64,000 nucleotides of DNA, from contig JASWJB010000067.1 in the NCBI GenBank assembly GCA_032433595.1, positions 62,001 through 126,000 on the forward strand, written 5' to 3'. Source of the DNA: Conoideocrella luteorostrata (Eukaryota > Ascomycota > Sordariomycetes > Hypocreales > Clavicipitaceae). The position numbers were made by a program, and so were the translations under genes. Under the pieces are notes generated by a model. The model was not told where the DNA came from, did not search any database, and was given only the letters and a program-made list of their open reading frames with translations. Below, piece by piece: positions 1-13,184 of this stretch. Every line of letters starts with the position of its first letter. Positions within the stretch are counted from its first letter, which is position 1.

Positions 1-455
1 CCGAGAAGGACGTTAAGACTAGCGATGGCCGCATTGTAAAGGGTCGCCAATATTCATGGGGTGTTGCTGAAGTTGAGAATGAGGACCACTGCGACTTCAA
101 GAAGCTCCGATCCATCTTAATCCGAACCCATATGCTCGACCTCATTCACACTACCGAGGAGCTTCACTACGAGGCTTACCGCGCCCAGCAAATGGAGACC
201 CGCAAGTTTGGCGAGGCTCGTCCCCGCAAGCTGGACAACCCCAAGTTCAAGGAGGAGGAGGAAGCCTTGCGCAAGCGTTTCACCGAGCAAGTCAAGATCG
301 AGGAACAGCGATTCCGACAGTGGGAGCAAAAGCTCATTGCCGAGCGCGATCGTCTCAACAAGGATCTCGAGCAGACCCACGCCCAGATCAAGCAGCTGGA
401 AACCGAGCTCGAGCAGATGCAGGGCATTGCCGTCCGCAGCCACGGCCGCCGTTAA
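1..455 (+). CDS. CDC11: Septin, Cdc11/AspA-type, C-terminal part
   Basis: This is the 3' end of a septin gene; the GTP-binding part lies upstream of the window. Septins form hetero-oligomeric filaments at septation sites and hyphal necks. The frame opens at base 3 and ends with TAA at 453-455. It shows the end of the septin unique element ([20 protein letters not shown], then HYEAYR), followed by a charged C-terminal coiled coil rich in Glu, Arg, Lys and Gln. The segment [19 protein letters not shown] resembles yeast Cdc11 (THLQDLIETT...HYEGFR) more than Cdc3 or Cdc12, so I assign it to the Cdc11/AspA group. The family call is near certain and the subgroup is likely. No intron lies in the visible part. 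Confidence 0.9.
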   Translation, partial: EKDVKTSDGRIVKGRQYSWGVAEVENEDHCDFKKLRSILIRTHMLDLIHTTEELHYEAYRAQQMETRKFGEARPRKLDNPKFKEEEEALRKRFTEQVKIEEQRFRQWEQKLIAERDRLNKDLEQTHAQIKQLETELEQMQGIAVRSHGRR

Positions 456-1378
456 ATTTAGATTGGCTTCACAAGCGAGCGATGTTATTGTTCAACAAGT
501 TTGTAATTGTTTCTCTTGCCCATGTGCTCCATCCTGGAGATTAGGTGCAGAGCAGATGATGACAAATCTTGCAATTATGGTCTGTCAATACCACAAGGGG
601 GGATACAAGGCATTATGGATACTTGCGGAATCTGCTAGTACTATTGGGTGTTTCTTAGAACTCTAGGCTACGTTCTTTGTCAGCCCCGTAGACTGCGGCC
701 AGTGAAGGCATCTGGAGCCTTTTGACTTGTGCGCCTTGGGCCTCTTTGATGAACTGACTGGGTAATCATGGGAAAGTATAAATCTCCCATTTCTATTACA
801 ACCAACTGGAAGAGTGCGTAATGCTAGCCTTTTTTTGTTTTTGATCATGTAGCCTTATTTTTATTTGCTCGGTTTATACTCAAGCACCGTTTCTGTCAGC
901 TAGGCTTTTTTCTTGGCCAATAATAATTCAGACCCAAATTTCATGATATACGGTAAAATCACAAAATGTAGATGTGAGAAGTATGGAAGCAATCGTTGCC
1001 CATAAAATGTAAATGCCTGCATGATGGATTTCGCCTGTTTCCACTGAATATGGGCACCCAGAGCCCCCCGCTAATAAAGCGAAACGTGAACCCAGACATT
1101 GAGGCAGCATTTAGCAAAAAGAAAACTGAGCGGACTGCCGCACTCAACGCTATTCCTAGAACACTACTCCGTTCCCGTGATACCTCATTTCCCGCTACCA
1201 AATCAAAAGAGAGAACGAAGAAATAGCAGAAAACACCTATCCTTGCTTAAGGATACCGGATCCACAGCCGTAAGCTAATTCCGTAGCGGTGAAGACATTC
1301 TCTATATGCAGCCCATCACTTCACCGCGGTTCGCATCTGGTGTGATCACGCTCCGATTTCTCCTCATAGCAAATCATG
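456..1378. other. Convergent intergenic region
   Basis: This lies between the 3' ends of the septin (+) and the mitochondrial kinase (-). It is AT-rich in places and should hold both 3' UTRs. I see no credible coding sequence, repeat or RNA gene. Confidence 0.6.
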
Positions 1379-2980
1379 CTAGACTGAGTCCATACTTGCT
1401 CTGGTAACAAGCTGCTCGTTTTTGTTGCCTAATCTTGATATTTGCAAGAAGGCGTCCACGCCGTAACCTTCTAGACTGTGCAGATTTAAGTACCCAGCCC
1501 AGTACTCTGCGTACACCCTACTCAAGGGCAAGCCCATGCCTAATCGCAGGTTGGGGGGTCTGCTAGTCAACGAAGAGAGAGAACTCTGATAAGTCGGTGT
1601 TTTGAGGTCGGCTCGGCCTAATTCGTCCTGTACTTGAAGTTCCTGCATGGTGGCAGCCATGCGAGGGACTTGACCCAGATTTTCGAGACGGTCTTGTGAA
1701 TGGGGACCTTTGGAGAAAGACCACAGATAAGGAAGCTCCTCGCGCGGGATGCCACCGCCACGGTCAGATATGCGGAATATAACGTGCTCTTGGTTTTCGC
1801 ATATTGTTACTTCGACGGGGTGAGGGGGTTCGGAGGTGTCTTGTTTCTGGTGCCGTTCAATAACGGCTTGAACGGAGTTGCGGAGGAGCTCGCTGATTAT
1901 GTATTCGATGTGGTTGAGGATGTAAGGAAAGTTAGCATCCAGGTGGCCTGCGACTTTGACTTCAGGAATGTGGGCATCGGGGCCGTTGGTGCATCGGGCG
2001 AGGGCTGTGACGGCTTTGGCGCATCGCTCGATGATGTCTTTGGCGGAGCATTTGGTAAGGACTTCGCCTATGAAGTCAGATTCCGAGAGTTTCGCGCCAG
2101 GGGAGAAGTAAGGAGAGTTGTAGGTTTCGGTGAGAGAGAGATGTTGCTCGGCAATGACACGGCGAGAGATGCGCTCCTTGGTGTCAGTGATGCACAATGA
2201 ATAAATTTATTGCACGTACGAGCCACTTACAGATCGGAGAATAGTGTTCATGAACTTGTCCAGCTCCTCAGGATCCATGAGCCCGCTGCACTCGAGAATT
2301 CCCATGGCTAGCTTTGGTATTACTGTTAGGTGGCCTTTAAGATTATGACTGATGATGTCACATAGTTTATCGTTGTCCTCTAGTGTCTTTATTTCTTTCA
2401 TTTTACGAAATTGGTCAAATGCGTTGTAGTATAAATCGTAGACTTCGTTAAGGTGCGGATTGGTGACGACGACGTAAGGGAGCTTCTGCATGTCACGAAG
2501 ACGATGCGCAATTCTATGAATCGACCGTTAACGTTGGGATAACGATAATGCGACAAAGTTGAAAGGATAACCAACCTCGCCGGGAGCTCTGTTCGGACAT
2601 AGTTGGCTGAGCTGATGAGGCGCGATTCCGTTAGACAGCGGCCGAATACCATTAGCTGTCGCAAGCTAATTGGTCTTGCTTCCCTAGCAACCCATCTACG
2701 TAGAACCACAATCAATAAGCCGTCTTGAAGGTTCACTGTGGCAATCAAGGCATACATACTCGTCCAGAACAGATACGGGGCGCCATATGCCGTTGCTGGC
2801 TTTACGCGATTGTTGATGTCGATGTCCTGGGCATAGAGGCAACGGTGATGGTGATGACGCCGACCTCCATTCCGGCCGTAAGCCAGCATCCCGTGCTGCC
2901 GCTCTCAACACACTGCTCCTGCCTCGCTCTCTGGTCCTACGCAGCGCGACAGAAAACATGTTTGCTATTCCATGTGGCAA
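1379..2980 (-). CDS. Mitochondrial PDK/BCKDK-family protein kinase
   Basis: This is a mitochondrial 2-oxoacid dehydrogenase kinase, which inactivates the E1 subunit of pyruvate or branched-chain dehydrogenase by phosphorylation. Model on the minus strand: exons 2959-2760, 2695-2576, 2513-2231 and 2173-1379, giving 465 aa. An upstream in-frame ATG at 2980 would add 7 aa. The N-terminus is Arg-rich, as in a mitochondrial presequence. The allosteric helical domain follows (WVAREARPISLRQL, then SANYVRTELPARIAHRLRDM). The GHKL ATPase signatures are an N-box (SELLRNSVQAV, near residues 295-305), a G1 box (DRGGGIP, near 337-343) and a G2 box (RLGMGLPLSR, near 411-420). Donors are GTATGT, GTTGGT and GTAAGT. 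The last acceptor could be 3 bases earlier, adding one Glu. PDK versus BCKDK specificity cannot be decided from sequence alone. Confidence 0.9.
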
Positions 2981-5907
2981 ACGTCAGGAGTCAGGATTGT
3001 GACTCGTTTTGTTGTAATAGGGTGTGGTCAATGTGTGGTAGGGACAAGACCGGAGTGCGAGATCGGTCGCGTGCTCGTTCTGGAGCCTAAGATGGCGAAA
3101 TCAACACTCTGCGGAGGCAAGAAAAGATATTGGACAAAAGTGAGGGGCTCCTCGCAGGATTATATGCTATGTGGATTGCGATTATATGTACGAGGGGATT
3201 AGCCGATGAGGCATGGACGGTGAATTGCAGCCTCGAGGTTTAGAATTGCCGTAGCGATGGACAGGAATCGTCGCAGTAGCAGCGCATATGGAGTCGGTCA
3301 CCAGTCCAGCCCAAGCTTCAGGCCCGCAAATGGAAATCAAGTTCCAGCCTGACTGGCAGGCGACACAAAGTGCTTCTATACCAGGAATATTAAGCTGAAT
3401 GCATGCACTCCGCATCTACTCGGTGGAAGTCTAGGCTGTGTTTACTTTACTGCCACCTACCTGTATTGAGTAGCTCATGCTTCATAGCTGCTAATTCCTC
3501 GAGCTCTGAGCCAGAGCGGCATCGGGCTGGCGTGGCAGTCAAAGGCGTGGGGGAGTCGAAGGGCGCATGCTGGCAGGATTGGCTCCTTGAAATGAGGGGA
3601 CCGACCAGGTGCCAGGCTTGTGGACTCGGTCTGCTAGCTCCAGGGCAGGCGGCATGCGAGGCGAGATACTTGTCACATGTGACAGAGGAGGGAGTTTTGT
3701 CGGGGGAAAGGCGAAAATAGAGAGGAATTTTTTTGCTGTGTTTTTGCATCCTGCATCTTCCACTCTTTTATTTTCATATTTTCACTTATATGTAGATGAG
3801 CTGCTTTAGGGGACAACGAACACCGTTAGTAACGGCAGTAGTTGGGTTGCTTCATTGCAAGACTTGTACGGAGAGGGGGCGGGCATGGATGTGAGCAACT
3901 TCGACATGCATTCCGCCTCGCAACTTCGGGTTGACCAATGAAACATAACATTTTGTGGCTCATATCGTAGTCATTGCAAGCTTCATTTTTCTTCTCCTGC
4001 CCTACTTTTATTGCTATCCATATATTTGCGCCGTCTTGCGATGTATTTGTGCGCGGAGTGCTGATGTATCGTGCGTGGTTCTAGCAAGTTCTTGCTGCTA
4101 TAGTCACAACATTGACTGCGGAGGAGTCACTGTGACCTCAAATGAGTGCCTTCAAATGTATCATTCAGAGTCCTGCAGATGGCCTAGCGAAAAATAATAC
4201 GTGAGGCGAATACAGCAAGGCATCGTCAACTACAAAGAAACAATGCAGCCTTTCCAAATGATCCCCGTTCTTTGCAGATGTCAGTGGGTCAGAACTCACG
4301 TGCCACAATGAGCATCATATAATTCGGAATTAGTTTTTGTGCCCGATGAGTCAGCTTAATAGTTTGGAGTTCTGTTGGTTAGAAGAAACTGTCTTTCGTG
4401 AGAGCTTCGACCCTCAATGCTATATACTTATACACGGTCTGAGTGTCTCTCAGGAACTACTAGTATTAGGCGCTCACCGCGCTTACCAGCAGAGAACGTC
4501 ATCATCGGTGGCGCCGAGCTGCAGGTAGAAGGATCAGAGTTGCGCAGCCAAGGTTTCACTGCGTCTCTGTTAGTGGGGTACTTTTGGAAGGTTCGCAGAG
4601 CTCTCAAGTTGCCAATTGAAGGCCAGTGATACTCCGCAGAATGCTGAGAACTAGGACTTTATAACATGTCCACCACTACCTCCTTTATGGTGAAGCCAGT
4701 GACGAATGACGTCCTGCTGTGGTTTAAACTTCGTTGAATAACAACTTCAACCTTTGTCTTTTCTGGATGTCGCCAAATCGTTCATCCGCTGAAGCCACTG
4801 AACGGAGTAGTCCAATAACTACCATTTGGAACTCTGACCGTCTCTGTCACCCCGCACCGACACCGAGGTTTTCCCACTCCAAGCATACACGCACGCATGC
4901 ACGCCCTGGCACGGTGCTGAACAGTTACTCCGTAATCGATGCTGAAGCGCTTTGCCCACAGCCTGCTCGTGCTAGTACAGTCATAGTCACTTGTAGTTAG
5001 TACGTATCCGCATCCCGGTATGTAGCTGCAATGCTGCAGTCCGATACGTGATTGTACATGCATGCCTGACGTCGACATAGTCGTCGTATTCGCCCCAGAG
5101 CCTTTTGCCCCCATCAAAGTCTTTCTTGCCGTCAAGCAACCCAAGTACTCTGCGTTTCTGCCTTTTAAGATCTGTTGCTGGTCGCTCACATCAAAACTCG
5201 TGTAGGCACACGCCGATTCGTACCTTCCCCGCCGCACGCCGACCGTTGACCTGACTACCTGCCTGCCGCGGTTCCGGAACGGCTGTATTGAGCCTCTTCG
5301 ACTTTGGCAGCGTGCGATTACAGCTCACGACAAGACATATTCTCGACTTGGATATTCGGTGCAGAGGCCTCTTTTGTTCGGACCGGGCGCCGTGTCTGCC
5401 AGCCTTGCCTTTGGCTGCGCGAGCTCTTTTTGATCCGGAAGCTGTGTGGCTGCATCCTACTGGCCGCCGTCAAGATGGTAAGAGTGTCCCAGGAAAAATT
5501 TATGTTTGCGCTGCACCTTCCCCGACAGCTGCTGCTGGATATCATGGCTGCAGCTGCCTCAGACTGCCCATGATTGTCCTTGTTCTCCCTGAGTGTGAAT
5601 TCTTTGCCCGGACAAAGCTCTGTGCAGCTCAGCCGCCACAGTTGCACATACTCGGTATCTACTATCGTCCTGACTATCTCCGGACCACGGCTGGCGTGAT
5701 AATACCTTTTCCCCGACCCTGTTCCGCATTCAACTGGGGAGGAGTAACCCTCCCATAGTTGTTGTCTAGTCTGTTTCTGTGTTTCAATTCCCGCGGCGCC
5801 TGTCAGCAATCTCCAGGGGCTCGGTCTGGCACAACGTTTTCATATCCCCCAGTCATCTCCTTGTGGCGGAGATCTCTATCAAAGCACATTTGCTATAACC
5901 TCAGCAC
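2981..5907. other. Long divergent intergenic region
   Basis: This stretch of about 2.9 kb separates the kinase (-) from the deubiquitinase (+). It should carry both promoters and probably a long pyrimidine-rich leader for the downstream gene. Reading frames of 60-160 codons occur on both strands (for example 5288-5758 + and 5318-5809 -), but they overlap each other and resemble no family I know. I annotate no gene here. Confidence 0.5.
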
Positions 5908-8900
5908 ATGTTCCCGAAAGCTGAGCCCACCATGTCTAGTGGCGCCCGGGGCCTACCTTACCGCAACAAGACCAAGGCTAACAAATTGATTGAAAATCAG
6001 AGCTACAATGTCGACTCCCCTAACGAGATGGTGGTGGACACGGACGACTACGTCGGTGTTGCCAATGCTCCTGAAAAGGACCATGTTGCCATTATCAATC
6101 CTGATAGTCTCGAACAGGGTGATTCGGATCAACAACTCCAAGATCTTCCTCTGGCTAATGACTGTACGTTTGCTCCCCCGGCCGATCTTCGCACGATACC
6201 AAATAGGAAAGTGGTAAAAAAAAGAATTGCTGGACTAACGGGATGACGATCAGATGAGGCTATGAAGGAGCTTGCCCTGCCTCCTCTATTGGACGAACCT
6301 AAAATTCTTGAAGACGCTCACGACAACTGGTCTGTTGAAAACTGGAGGAATATGGGCAAGAGAGAGCATGGCCCTATCTTCCATGCTGGTGGTCACCCAT
6401 GGTGCGTAATAACCATGGTCACAGACGCGACCGGACTGAGTACTCCGTCAGAGACACTTCCTTTGCTAATGAACGCCTTTTTGACTGCCATAGGCGAATT
6501 CTCCTGTTCCCCCACGGCAACAACACAGACCAGTGCTCCATCTATTTAGAACATGGGTTTGAGGCAGACGCTGTGCCCGACAATTGGAGCTGCTGTGTAC
6601 AATTTGCTTTGGTGCTGTGGAATCCTAACGACCCTAGCCTGTATGTTCACCATGCCGCACATCACAGATTCACCAAAGAGGAAGGTGACTGGGGCTTTAC
6701 ACGCTTTGTTGAGCACAGAAGGATGTTCAATGTGCCTTTTGAACATGGCTCTCGCCCCCTTTGCGAGAACGACACCGCCAATATCACGGCCTACGTTCGT
6801 GTTGTTGAGGATGAGACTGGCGTCTTATGGCATAACTTCATAAACTATGATTCTAAGAAGGAGACCGGTTACGTCGGATTAAAGAACCAAGGCGCCACAT
6901 GCTATCTTAACAGTCTGCTTCAGTCGCTGTATTTCACCAACGCTTTCCGACAAGTAGGTCTTGGTAAAAACTTCGTGGTAGAAGATGCGCATCTAACGCG
7001 TGTTAGGCTGTCTATGAAATTCCCACCGAGAACGATGAGAGTATGCAAAATTCTGCTTACACCCTCCAGCGGCTCTTTTATCAACTTCAGACCTCAGATC
7101 AAGCTGTCGGTACCAATGAGCTGACAAAGTCATTCGGTTGGGAGACCCGTCATATTTTCGAGCAACAGGACGTCCAAGAGTTATCAAGAAAGCTGATGGA
7201 GCGAATGGAAGAAAGAATGAAGGGCACAAAGGCCGAAAATGTTCTACCAGAAATGTTCAGTGGTAAGATCAAGACTTATATTTCGTGTATCAACGTGGAT
7301 TATGAGTCAAGTCGCATCGAGGACTTTTGGGATATTCAGCTCAACGTCAGTGGAAACAAAAATATGCTCGAGAGTTTCCAGGACTACATCCAAGTCGAAA
7401 AGATGGACGGAGAAAATCAGTACTTTGCTGGAGACGAACACAAGTTGCAAGATGCGAACAAAGGCGTCATCTTTACAAGCTTCCCCGATGTTTTGCATCT
7501 ACAGCTCAAACGATTTGAGTATGATATCCAAAGAGATATGATGATGAAAATTAATGACCGGTACGAATTCCCTGATGTTTTCGACGCCGCTCCGTACCTG
7601 ATAGAGGATGCCGACAAATCTGAGCCTTGGACCTATCAACTGCACGGAGTGCTGGTACACAGTGGTGACCTTAATGCTGGCCACTATTACGCTTTCATCA
7701 AACCAGAGAAAGATGGCTGGTTTTATAAGTATGACGACGACAAGGTAACCAGAGCCACCTCCAGAGAAGTACTAGAAGAGAACTTTGGGGGAGAGTATAG
7801 AACCTCGAATGGAGATCGTGCTCCTCTTCAAAAGAAGGCTCCTGTTATCCGCCAAAATAGCGCATACATGTTGGTTTACATCCGTCAATGCAAGGCTGAT
7901 AAAATTCTGTGTCGAGTCGAGAAGGATGACATTCCTCAACATTTGCGTAAGTTCACATTTATGAGGCTTGATTCTTCTGAGCTATTTCTGACTGGCCTTT
8001 TGCAGAACAACGTTTCGAGGAAGAAAGCGCAATGAAGGAGGCCAGAAGACGTGAACTTAGAGAGGCCCATCTTTATATCACTGCCAGGGTCATCACCGAT
8101 GACACGTTTCGCAACTATGGTGCTACTGACTTGTGTACTTTTGACCCAAATCAGGAAGTCGACGAGGCTTCGCCACGATCCTACCGCGTCCGGCGGACGA
8201 CTACTATGGAGGAGTTTACAGCTCAAGTTGCCGAGGACATGGGCCACGAAACACACAAGATTCGCCTCTGGCTGATGGTTAATCGACAAAACAAGACTAT
8301 CCGGCCCGATCAACCCACCATGGATTTACGGCCTACTGTCGATGAAGTCTCCAGCCGATCGGCAGCTCACCGTGACAATAGCCTGAGAGTCTGGGCGGAG
8401 GTTGCTGAGGAATTCAATGCCGACGGCGAACCTATCTGGCCGTCCTATCAGAGTCAAGTCAACGGTATGGTTGTCAAAAACGACACCATCCTCCTCTTCC
8501 TCAAACACTTTGACAGCGATGAGCAAACGCTCCGAGGTGTCGGTCACGTCTATATTGGCAAAGAGAAGAAGGTTGAAGATTTGGTACCTCAGATTCTGGA
8601 AAAGATGCGGTGGGGCGAGAAGCTACCTGCAGATGATAAGCTTCTACTTTGGGAAGTATGACAAGCTATACTTTTGCTCTCGGTGGACACATTACGCTGA
8701 CCAAGCTAGGAAATCAAACCAACCATGATCGAACCTCTAAAGGTGAAGCAGACTTTGAAGGTCGCTGAATTACAAGACGGCGACATCATTTGTTTCCAGC
8801 GATCATCTGAACGCCAAGTAGAGCAAGCACAAGCACAGGACAAGCCTCTGCCAGAAGCGTAAGTCCTGGTTTCTCTTCCGTTCCCAGGCATGTCACAACC

Positions 8901-10108
8901 AATTATCGAACTCTCTGACGCTCTGTAGAATATCCACTTCGGATCGATTTGAGAACGCTCAAGAATATTATGACTTCTTGGAGAATAAGAGAACCGTCAG
9001 ATTCCACCCCCATCCCACCAGATGTGACCCAAACCAGTTTCCGCCGTTCGATCTTGTCCTCAACTCCAAAATTAACTACGATACTCTCTCCGAGCGTGTT
9101 GGGGCGTATGTCAACGTCCCTCCTACCCATATTCGCCTATGGACGGTCAACGCTACTACCAATAACCCCAAAACTCCTGTTCGACGTGGTACCAATCCCA
9201 GTTTAAGGCAAATTTTGAACCCAATGGGCTCAAATTCGCTTAATACCAGTCAGAGAGGAGATGCATTTTACTTTGAGGTGTTGGAGATGAGCCTTGCTGA
9301 GTTGGATACCAAGAAGAGTATTAAACTTACTTGGTTAAGCGAAGGAATAACCAAAGAGGTGTGTGGTATGATCTATGCTGGGTTCCAGCTTTGGCTAACG
9401 TGTTTCTGCGTAGGATCACTTCGATCTCTTGGTTCCAAAGACTGGTACCATGGAGGATGTCATCCAGGCTTTGATCAAGAAGGCTCAGATCCCGGATGAG
9501 GCAGAAGGCGGCAGAATAAGGGTGTACGAAACGAGCTCAAATAGATTTTATCGTGAAACGCGACGAGAGCATCCCGTAATGAACCTTAACGAATACACGC
9601 AAATTTACGCAGAGAGACTTGCCGAGGAGGAGGCAGCAGCAGCTGATGAGAACTTTGTTCAAGTCTTTCACTTCCAGAACGAGGTCAACAGAGTCCACGG
9701 GGTTCCCTTCAAGTTCCTTCTGATTGATGTGAGTACGACGACCGACATTCATGATCCTTGGTTTCTTGTCCTTAGTTTATAAATCAACGACTAACCCTTT
9801 TTTGCAGGGCGAGAAATTCGTGGACACAAAGAAACGGCTTGAGAGGCGTACTGGACTCAAGGGCAAGAGTTTTGAGAAAATTAAATTCGCAGTGGTCCGT
9901 AGAGCGAATTATTCAAAACCGCAATATCTCAATGATGGTGAGTAGCGAGCGGATACACAAAATAATGGCGTGTTTAGGTCACTAATTCAGAACCGCAGAT
10001 GACGAGTTGTGGAACATTGTTGCGCCCGAGGACGACTTTCTTGGCTTGGACCATGTGGATAGGACCAGGTCCCTTAGAAATGGCGTTGGGGATCTCTTCC
10101 TTCGATAA
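5908..10108 (+). CDS. UBP15: Ubiquitin carboxyl-terminal hydrolase, USP7/HAUSP (Ubp15) type
   Basis: This deubiquitinase removes ubiquitin from target proteins in nucleus and cytosol. Ten exons: 5908-6163, 6254-6401, 6494-6953, 7007-7946, 8006-8655, 8710-8858, 8929-9358, 9414-9728, 9808-9937 and 9999-10108, giving 1195 aa. Domain order matches human USP7. An acidic N-terminus is followed by a MATH/TRAF-like domain (about 100-240). The USP catalytic domain (about 257-580) has the Cys box [13 protein letters not shown] (Cys near 270) and the His box [11 protein letters not shown] (His near 513). About 600 residues of ubiquitin-like (HUBL) domains follow. The end reads [14 protein letters not shown], matching the C-terminal part of USP7. 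The Cys-box and His-box residues are present, so it should be active. A second ATG at codon 9 (MSSGARG) is an alternative start. All introns are short with GT..AG ends. Confidence 0.95.
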
Positions 10109-10719
10109 AAGATGCGATCGGAGGACAGGTGAACAAACCGACTTCGGAGCACGAACAGGCGGCATTCTTGGAATTACGATGGCGTCTTGTTGCCCCAACC
10201 GTGGTGTGTTGCCGACTTCTTTACGTCATATAGCTAGTAATAGCCAATAAAGAGAGGGGTAGAGACTCTGGATACACGGGGTAACTAGGTTGGGGTATTA
10301 AATAACCTGTACGAGATTTGGCTTGAGTCTTGATGGGACATCTCTATCTTGGGTCTCCTCGCTGTTGAGAAGGAACGTAGCCATGATAAATGGGGGCCTC
10401 CCTCACGATATAATGGAGCTGTTTTGCTCTAACAGTATCTTTGCGTGGAAAAATTCATGACGAGAGGCGTGGGATTTTGTGTTGTTTCATAACAGCCTGG
10501 TTCATGTGGTATCATTACCGAGATTCATTATCTATCCTTTTTTGGGGGGTGAGGGGGGGGCGGATGGGGTTTAAAAGCCGTTCCCCGTTTAGAACGCAGT
10601 GGAGGGATCATTCTCTGCCATACATGAAAATCCTTACGCCACGCAGTGCGCTATCCGGCCATTATTCTTATTCTGGTTTTATTCCCTGTCCTGTTAGGCC
10701 TCCAGTTGCCAGAGATTAG
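10109..10719. other. Convergent intergenic region with G-tracts
   Basis: This holds the 3' regions of the deubiquitinase (+) and the asparaginase (-). A cluster of G-runs lies at 10544-10569 (6, 8 and 4 consecutive G with short spacers). No gene is seen. Confidence 0.5.
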
Positions 10720-12525
10720 TCAAGTCGGCTTTTCCTGTCGATACTTTGCCAACGGCCCTCTCTCAATCTCCTCAGTCGACAAATGAGCACCGGCTGAGCG
10801 TAGCAAATCGGCACAGTTTTCATTCCCTGACAAAGTTGCCAAAAACAAAGGCGAATTGTCGGCGCGGTTTCTTTCGTGCACACTAGCACCTTGTTTCAGG
10901 AGCTCCAACATGATATCTGTGTTGCCGCTGACGGCAGCCAAGTGAACAGCAGTGTTGCCAGCATAATCAGCAGTATTGAGAAGCTGGCTACCCTCACCCT
11001 GGATGAGACGCTTCACGACGGACATCTCGCCGTTTTGAATGGCGTATCCGAGGGTCGTGAATGCCGACTCCATAGGTGTTAACTGTGAGGCAGTGTTCTC
11101 AAGCGGAGCCATAGGATGTGAAAAGGTTGGGTGTGCAATTTCCGTCATTTCCCCACGCAGTGAGCGGGAAAATTCATCCGTAATGTCCCTGTTTGTGAGT
11201 CCCGGGAGAGCAAGGAGGTAGGAGAGTTTTGTGAGGGCGGCTTCAGCGGTGAGATCGAGACCGAATATGACACCGGCGCGTCCGAGTTGGGTGCCGGGTG
11301 CGTAGACTGGAGATACGAAGCCACTGACGCATTGTGAGACGTTGACGACAATGACGCCGCGCTCGACGGCCGCGCGGATGACTTGTGTGAGGCGGCCGTC
11401 TGCACCTCCCGGGACGTTGCCCATACCAAAAGTTTCCAGGATGAGGCCCCGCAAGTCCGGTAAGTGCAGGACTGCGTCGATCATTTCGGGTTTTATACCA
11501 GGAAAGACACGCAGACAGGCTACGTGTGTGGTATCAAGATGTTTCTGGACTTGAAATTCCGCGATGCTGGTTGGCCGGAGAACCAACGGCCAGTTTACGG
11601 TAATGCCCAACCCGTTTACTTTTGCTAAGGGGTCAAGGTTCGGCGAAGCAAAGGCTTCAAACGCCGCAGAGGAGACTTTGGTGGTCCGGTTCCCTCTGTA
11701 GAGCTTGTGGTGAAAGAAGAGGCCTACCTCGGGGATCACGAATGTCCCTGCCAGGATGAGCGAGCCGAGGAGGTTGTCTACGGCGTCGGATTGCAGTGCG
11801 AAGATGGGGGCCTGCGAGCCGGTGACGATGACGGGCTTGCCGAGATTGGACATCATGAAGGAGAGGGCTGAGGCGGTATAGGCGAGGGAGTCTGTGCCAT
11901 GGAGGATGACGAAGCCGTCGAAGAGGTGATAGTTTTCTTTGACGCAGAGCGCCATGGCGGCCCAGTCGGAGGCAGAGATGGAAGAGGAGTCCAGGAGGGG
12001 GGTGAATTCGAGGATGGAGTAGCGGATGTGTCTGTGGTGAGCTGTTGGGGGGGTCCGGAGAGAGTCCAGGGAGATGAGGTTACCCTGGCGGTAGGCCTGA
12101 AGTTTTACTGCTCGAGTGGTTGGTTTGTGAGATGGTGACGATGTAGAGTGTGTTTTGCATTTATGGTATAAGTGAGCATGAGCATGGGGTTGAGAATGGG
12201 CGTGAGAATGTAAAGTTTTGTCACACGGGATGTTCCGTGTAAGTGGCAAAGAAGATACAGCGGGAAGAAGCAAACGAAATAGAAAAGACAAGACGATTTG
12301 CGGTGTCGAGAGGATGAGAGAGATCTAGTCGGTTTACATACCTTCCAAGCCAGACATGTCATTGAAGGTCGGCCTCGGGGCCATGGCACTATCGAGAAAG
12401 CCTTCGCTCGGGGCAAGCCCATCAGGACCTTCCTGCATGCATATCGTGCCTCCAGTGCCGATGATGAGAACCCGTGACTCTGGAAGACCGGCAGTCGGGT
12501 CGGAAAGGGTTTGTGAGGGCGACAT
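10720..12525 (-). CDS. Asparaginase (ASPG-like) with C-terminal ankyrin repeats
   Basis: This is an L-asparaginase I/60-kDa lysophospholipase-type enzyme, expected to hydrolyse asparagine to aspartate and ammonia in the cytosol. Exons are 12525-12342 and 12107-10720, giving 523 aa, with a 234-base intron (donor GTATGT). The first catalytic Thr motif, IIGTGGTI, is at residues 21-28, and the second, ILHGTDSLAYTASAL, is at about 129-143. The TGSQAP box and SGFVSPVYAPG follow. After about residue 420 come ankyrin repeats (DYAGNTAVHLAAVSGN, then ADNSPLFLATLSGNENCADL). This asparaginase-ankyrin layout is known for fungal and animal ASPG proteins. An in-frame ATG at 12621 would add a 32-residue leader. 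A frame beginning at 12291 inside the intron lacks the first catalytic Thr, so I reject it as the main start. Confidence 0.9.
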
Positions 12526-13095
12526 GGTCGCTTGTGTTTGTGTGTGAAGTTGCTGTCGCAGATATACTGAAACCTTGCGGGTGATGGCGGTGGTGTTGGT
12601 GGGAAAACGCCAGAATGTCAATGGACTGGAAGGGGAAAAATGCGAATGGGAATCCTGTGCGGTGGCTATCGAGATAAAAAAAAAACGAAAAAGGGAGGGA
12701 ATGAACTGAAGGTCGGAATTAGATGTACTTAATGAAGACGTGGTGGTGGCTCTCGTCCAACTTATAAAGAAGATTAGTTTTGTTATCTATTATCGACTAA
12801 CTACGGAAATTTAGAAACACCAGACTCGCATGGTGGCGCCGATAGCACGGCATGCAAGCGGATTGGCCGGCTGGGCGGAGCGAAGGACGAGAACCCCCCG
12901 GTCGTGATTTAGTCATGCTCGACTGGGATTCGTCGCGGGAGTTTACGAGGGGTAATGGAAATGGGATGGTGGGTTTGGAGGGACTGGGGCAGCAGTTTAC
13001 GAGGGGTAATAGAAATGCAAGATGCGATGCGATGGGAGCATGGGCCTGTTGATAGGAGATAAGTCGGGGTGGTGGTGATGAGATTTTATCTTGAA

Positions 13096-13111
13096 GGACG
13101 GACGGACGGAC
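13096..13111. repeat. (GGAC)4 microsatellite
   Basis: Four tandem GGAC units, with a second identical array 57 bases downstream in the same intergenic region. Confidence 0.85.
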
Positions 13112-13168
13112 AGGCGGACGGCGACGGTATGGGGGTTGTGAGGGCGAAAAGAGACGAGGTCGAGGGAT

Positions 13169-13184
13169 GGACGGACGGACGGAC
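13169..13184. repeat. (GGAC)4 microsatellite
   Basis: Four tandem GGAC units, the second array of this type in the asparaginase-BUR1 intergenic region. Confidence 0.85.

Noticed and set aside
5288..5809. Frames of 156 and 163 codons on opposite strands
   Set aside because: They overlap each other, match nothing known and lie just upstream of the deubiquitinase, so they are more likely leader or promoter sequence.
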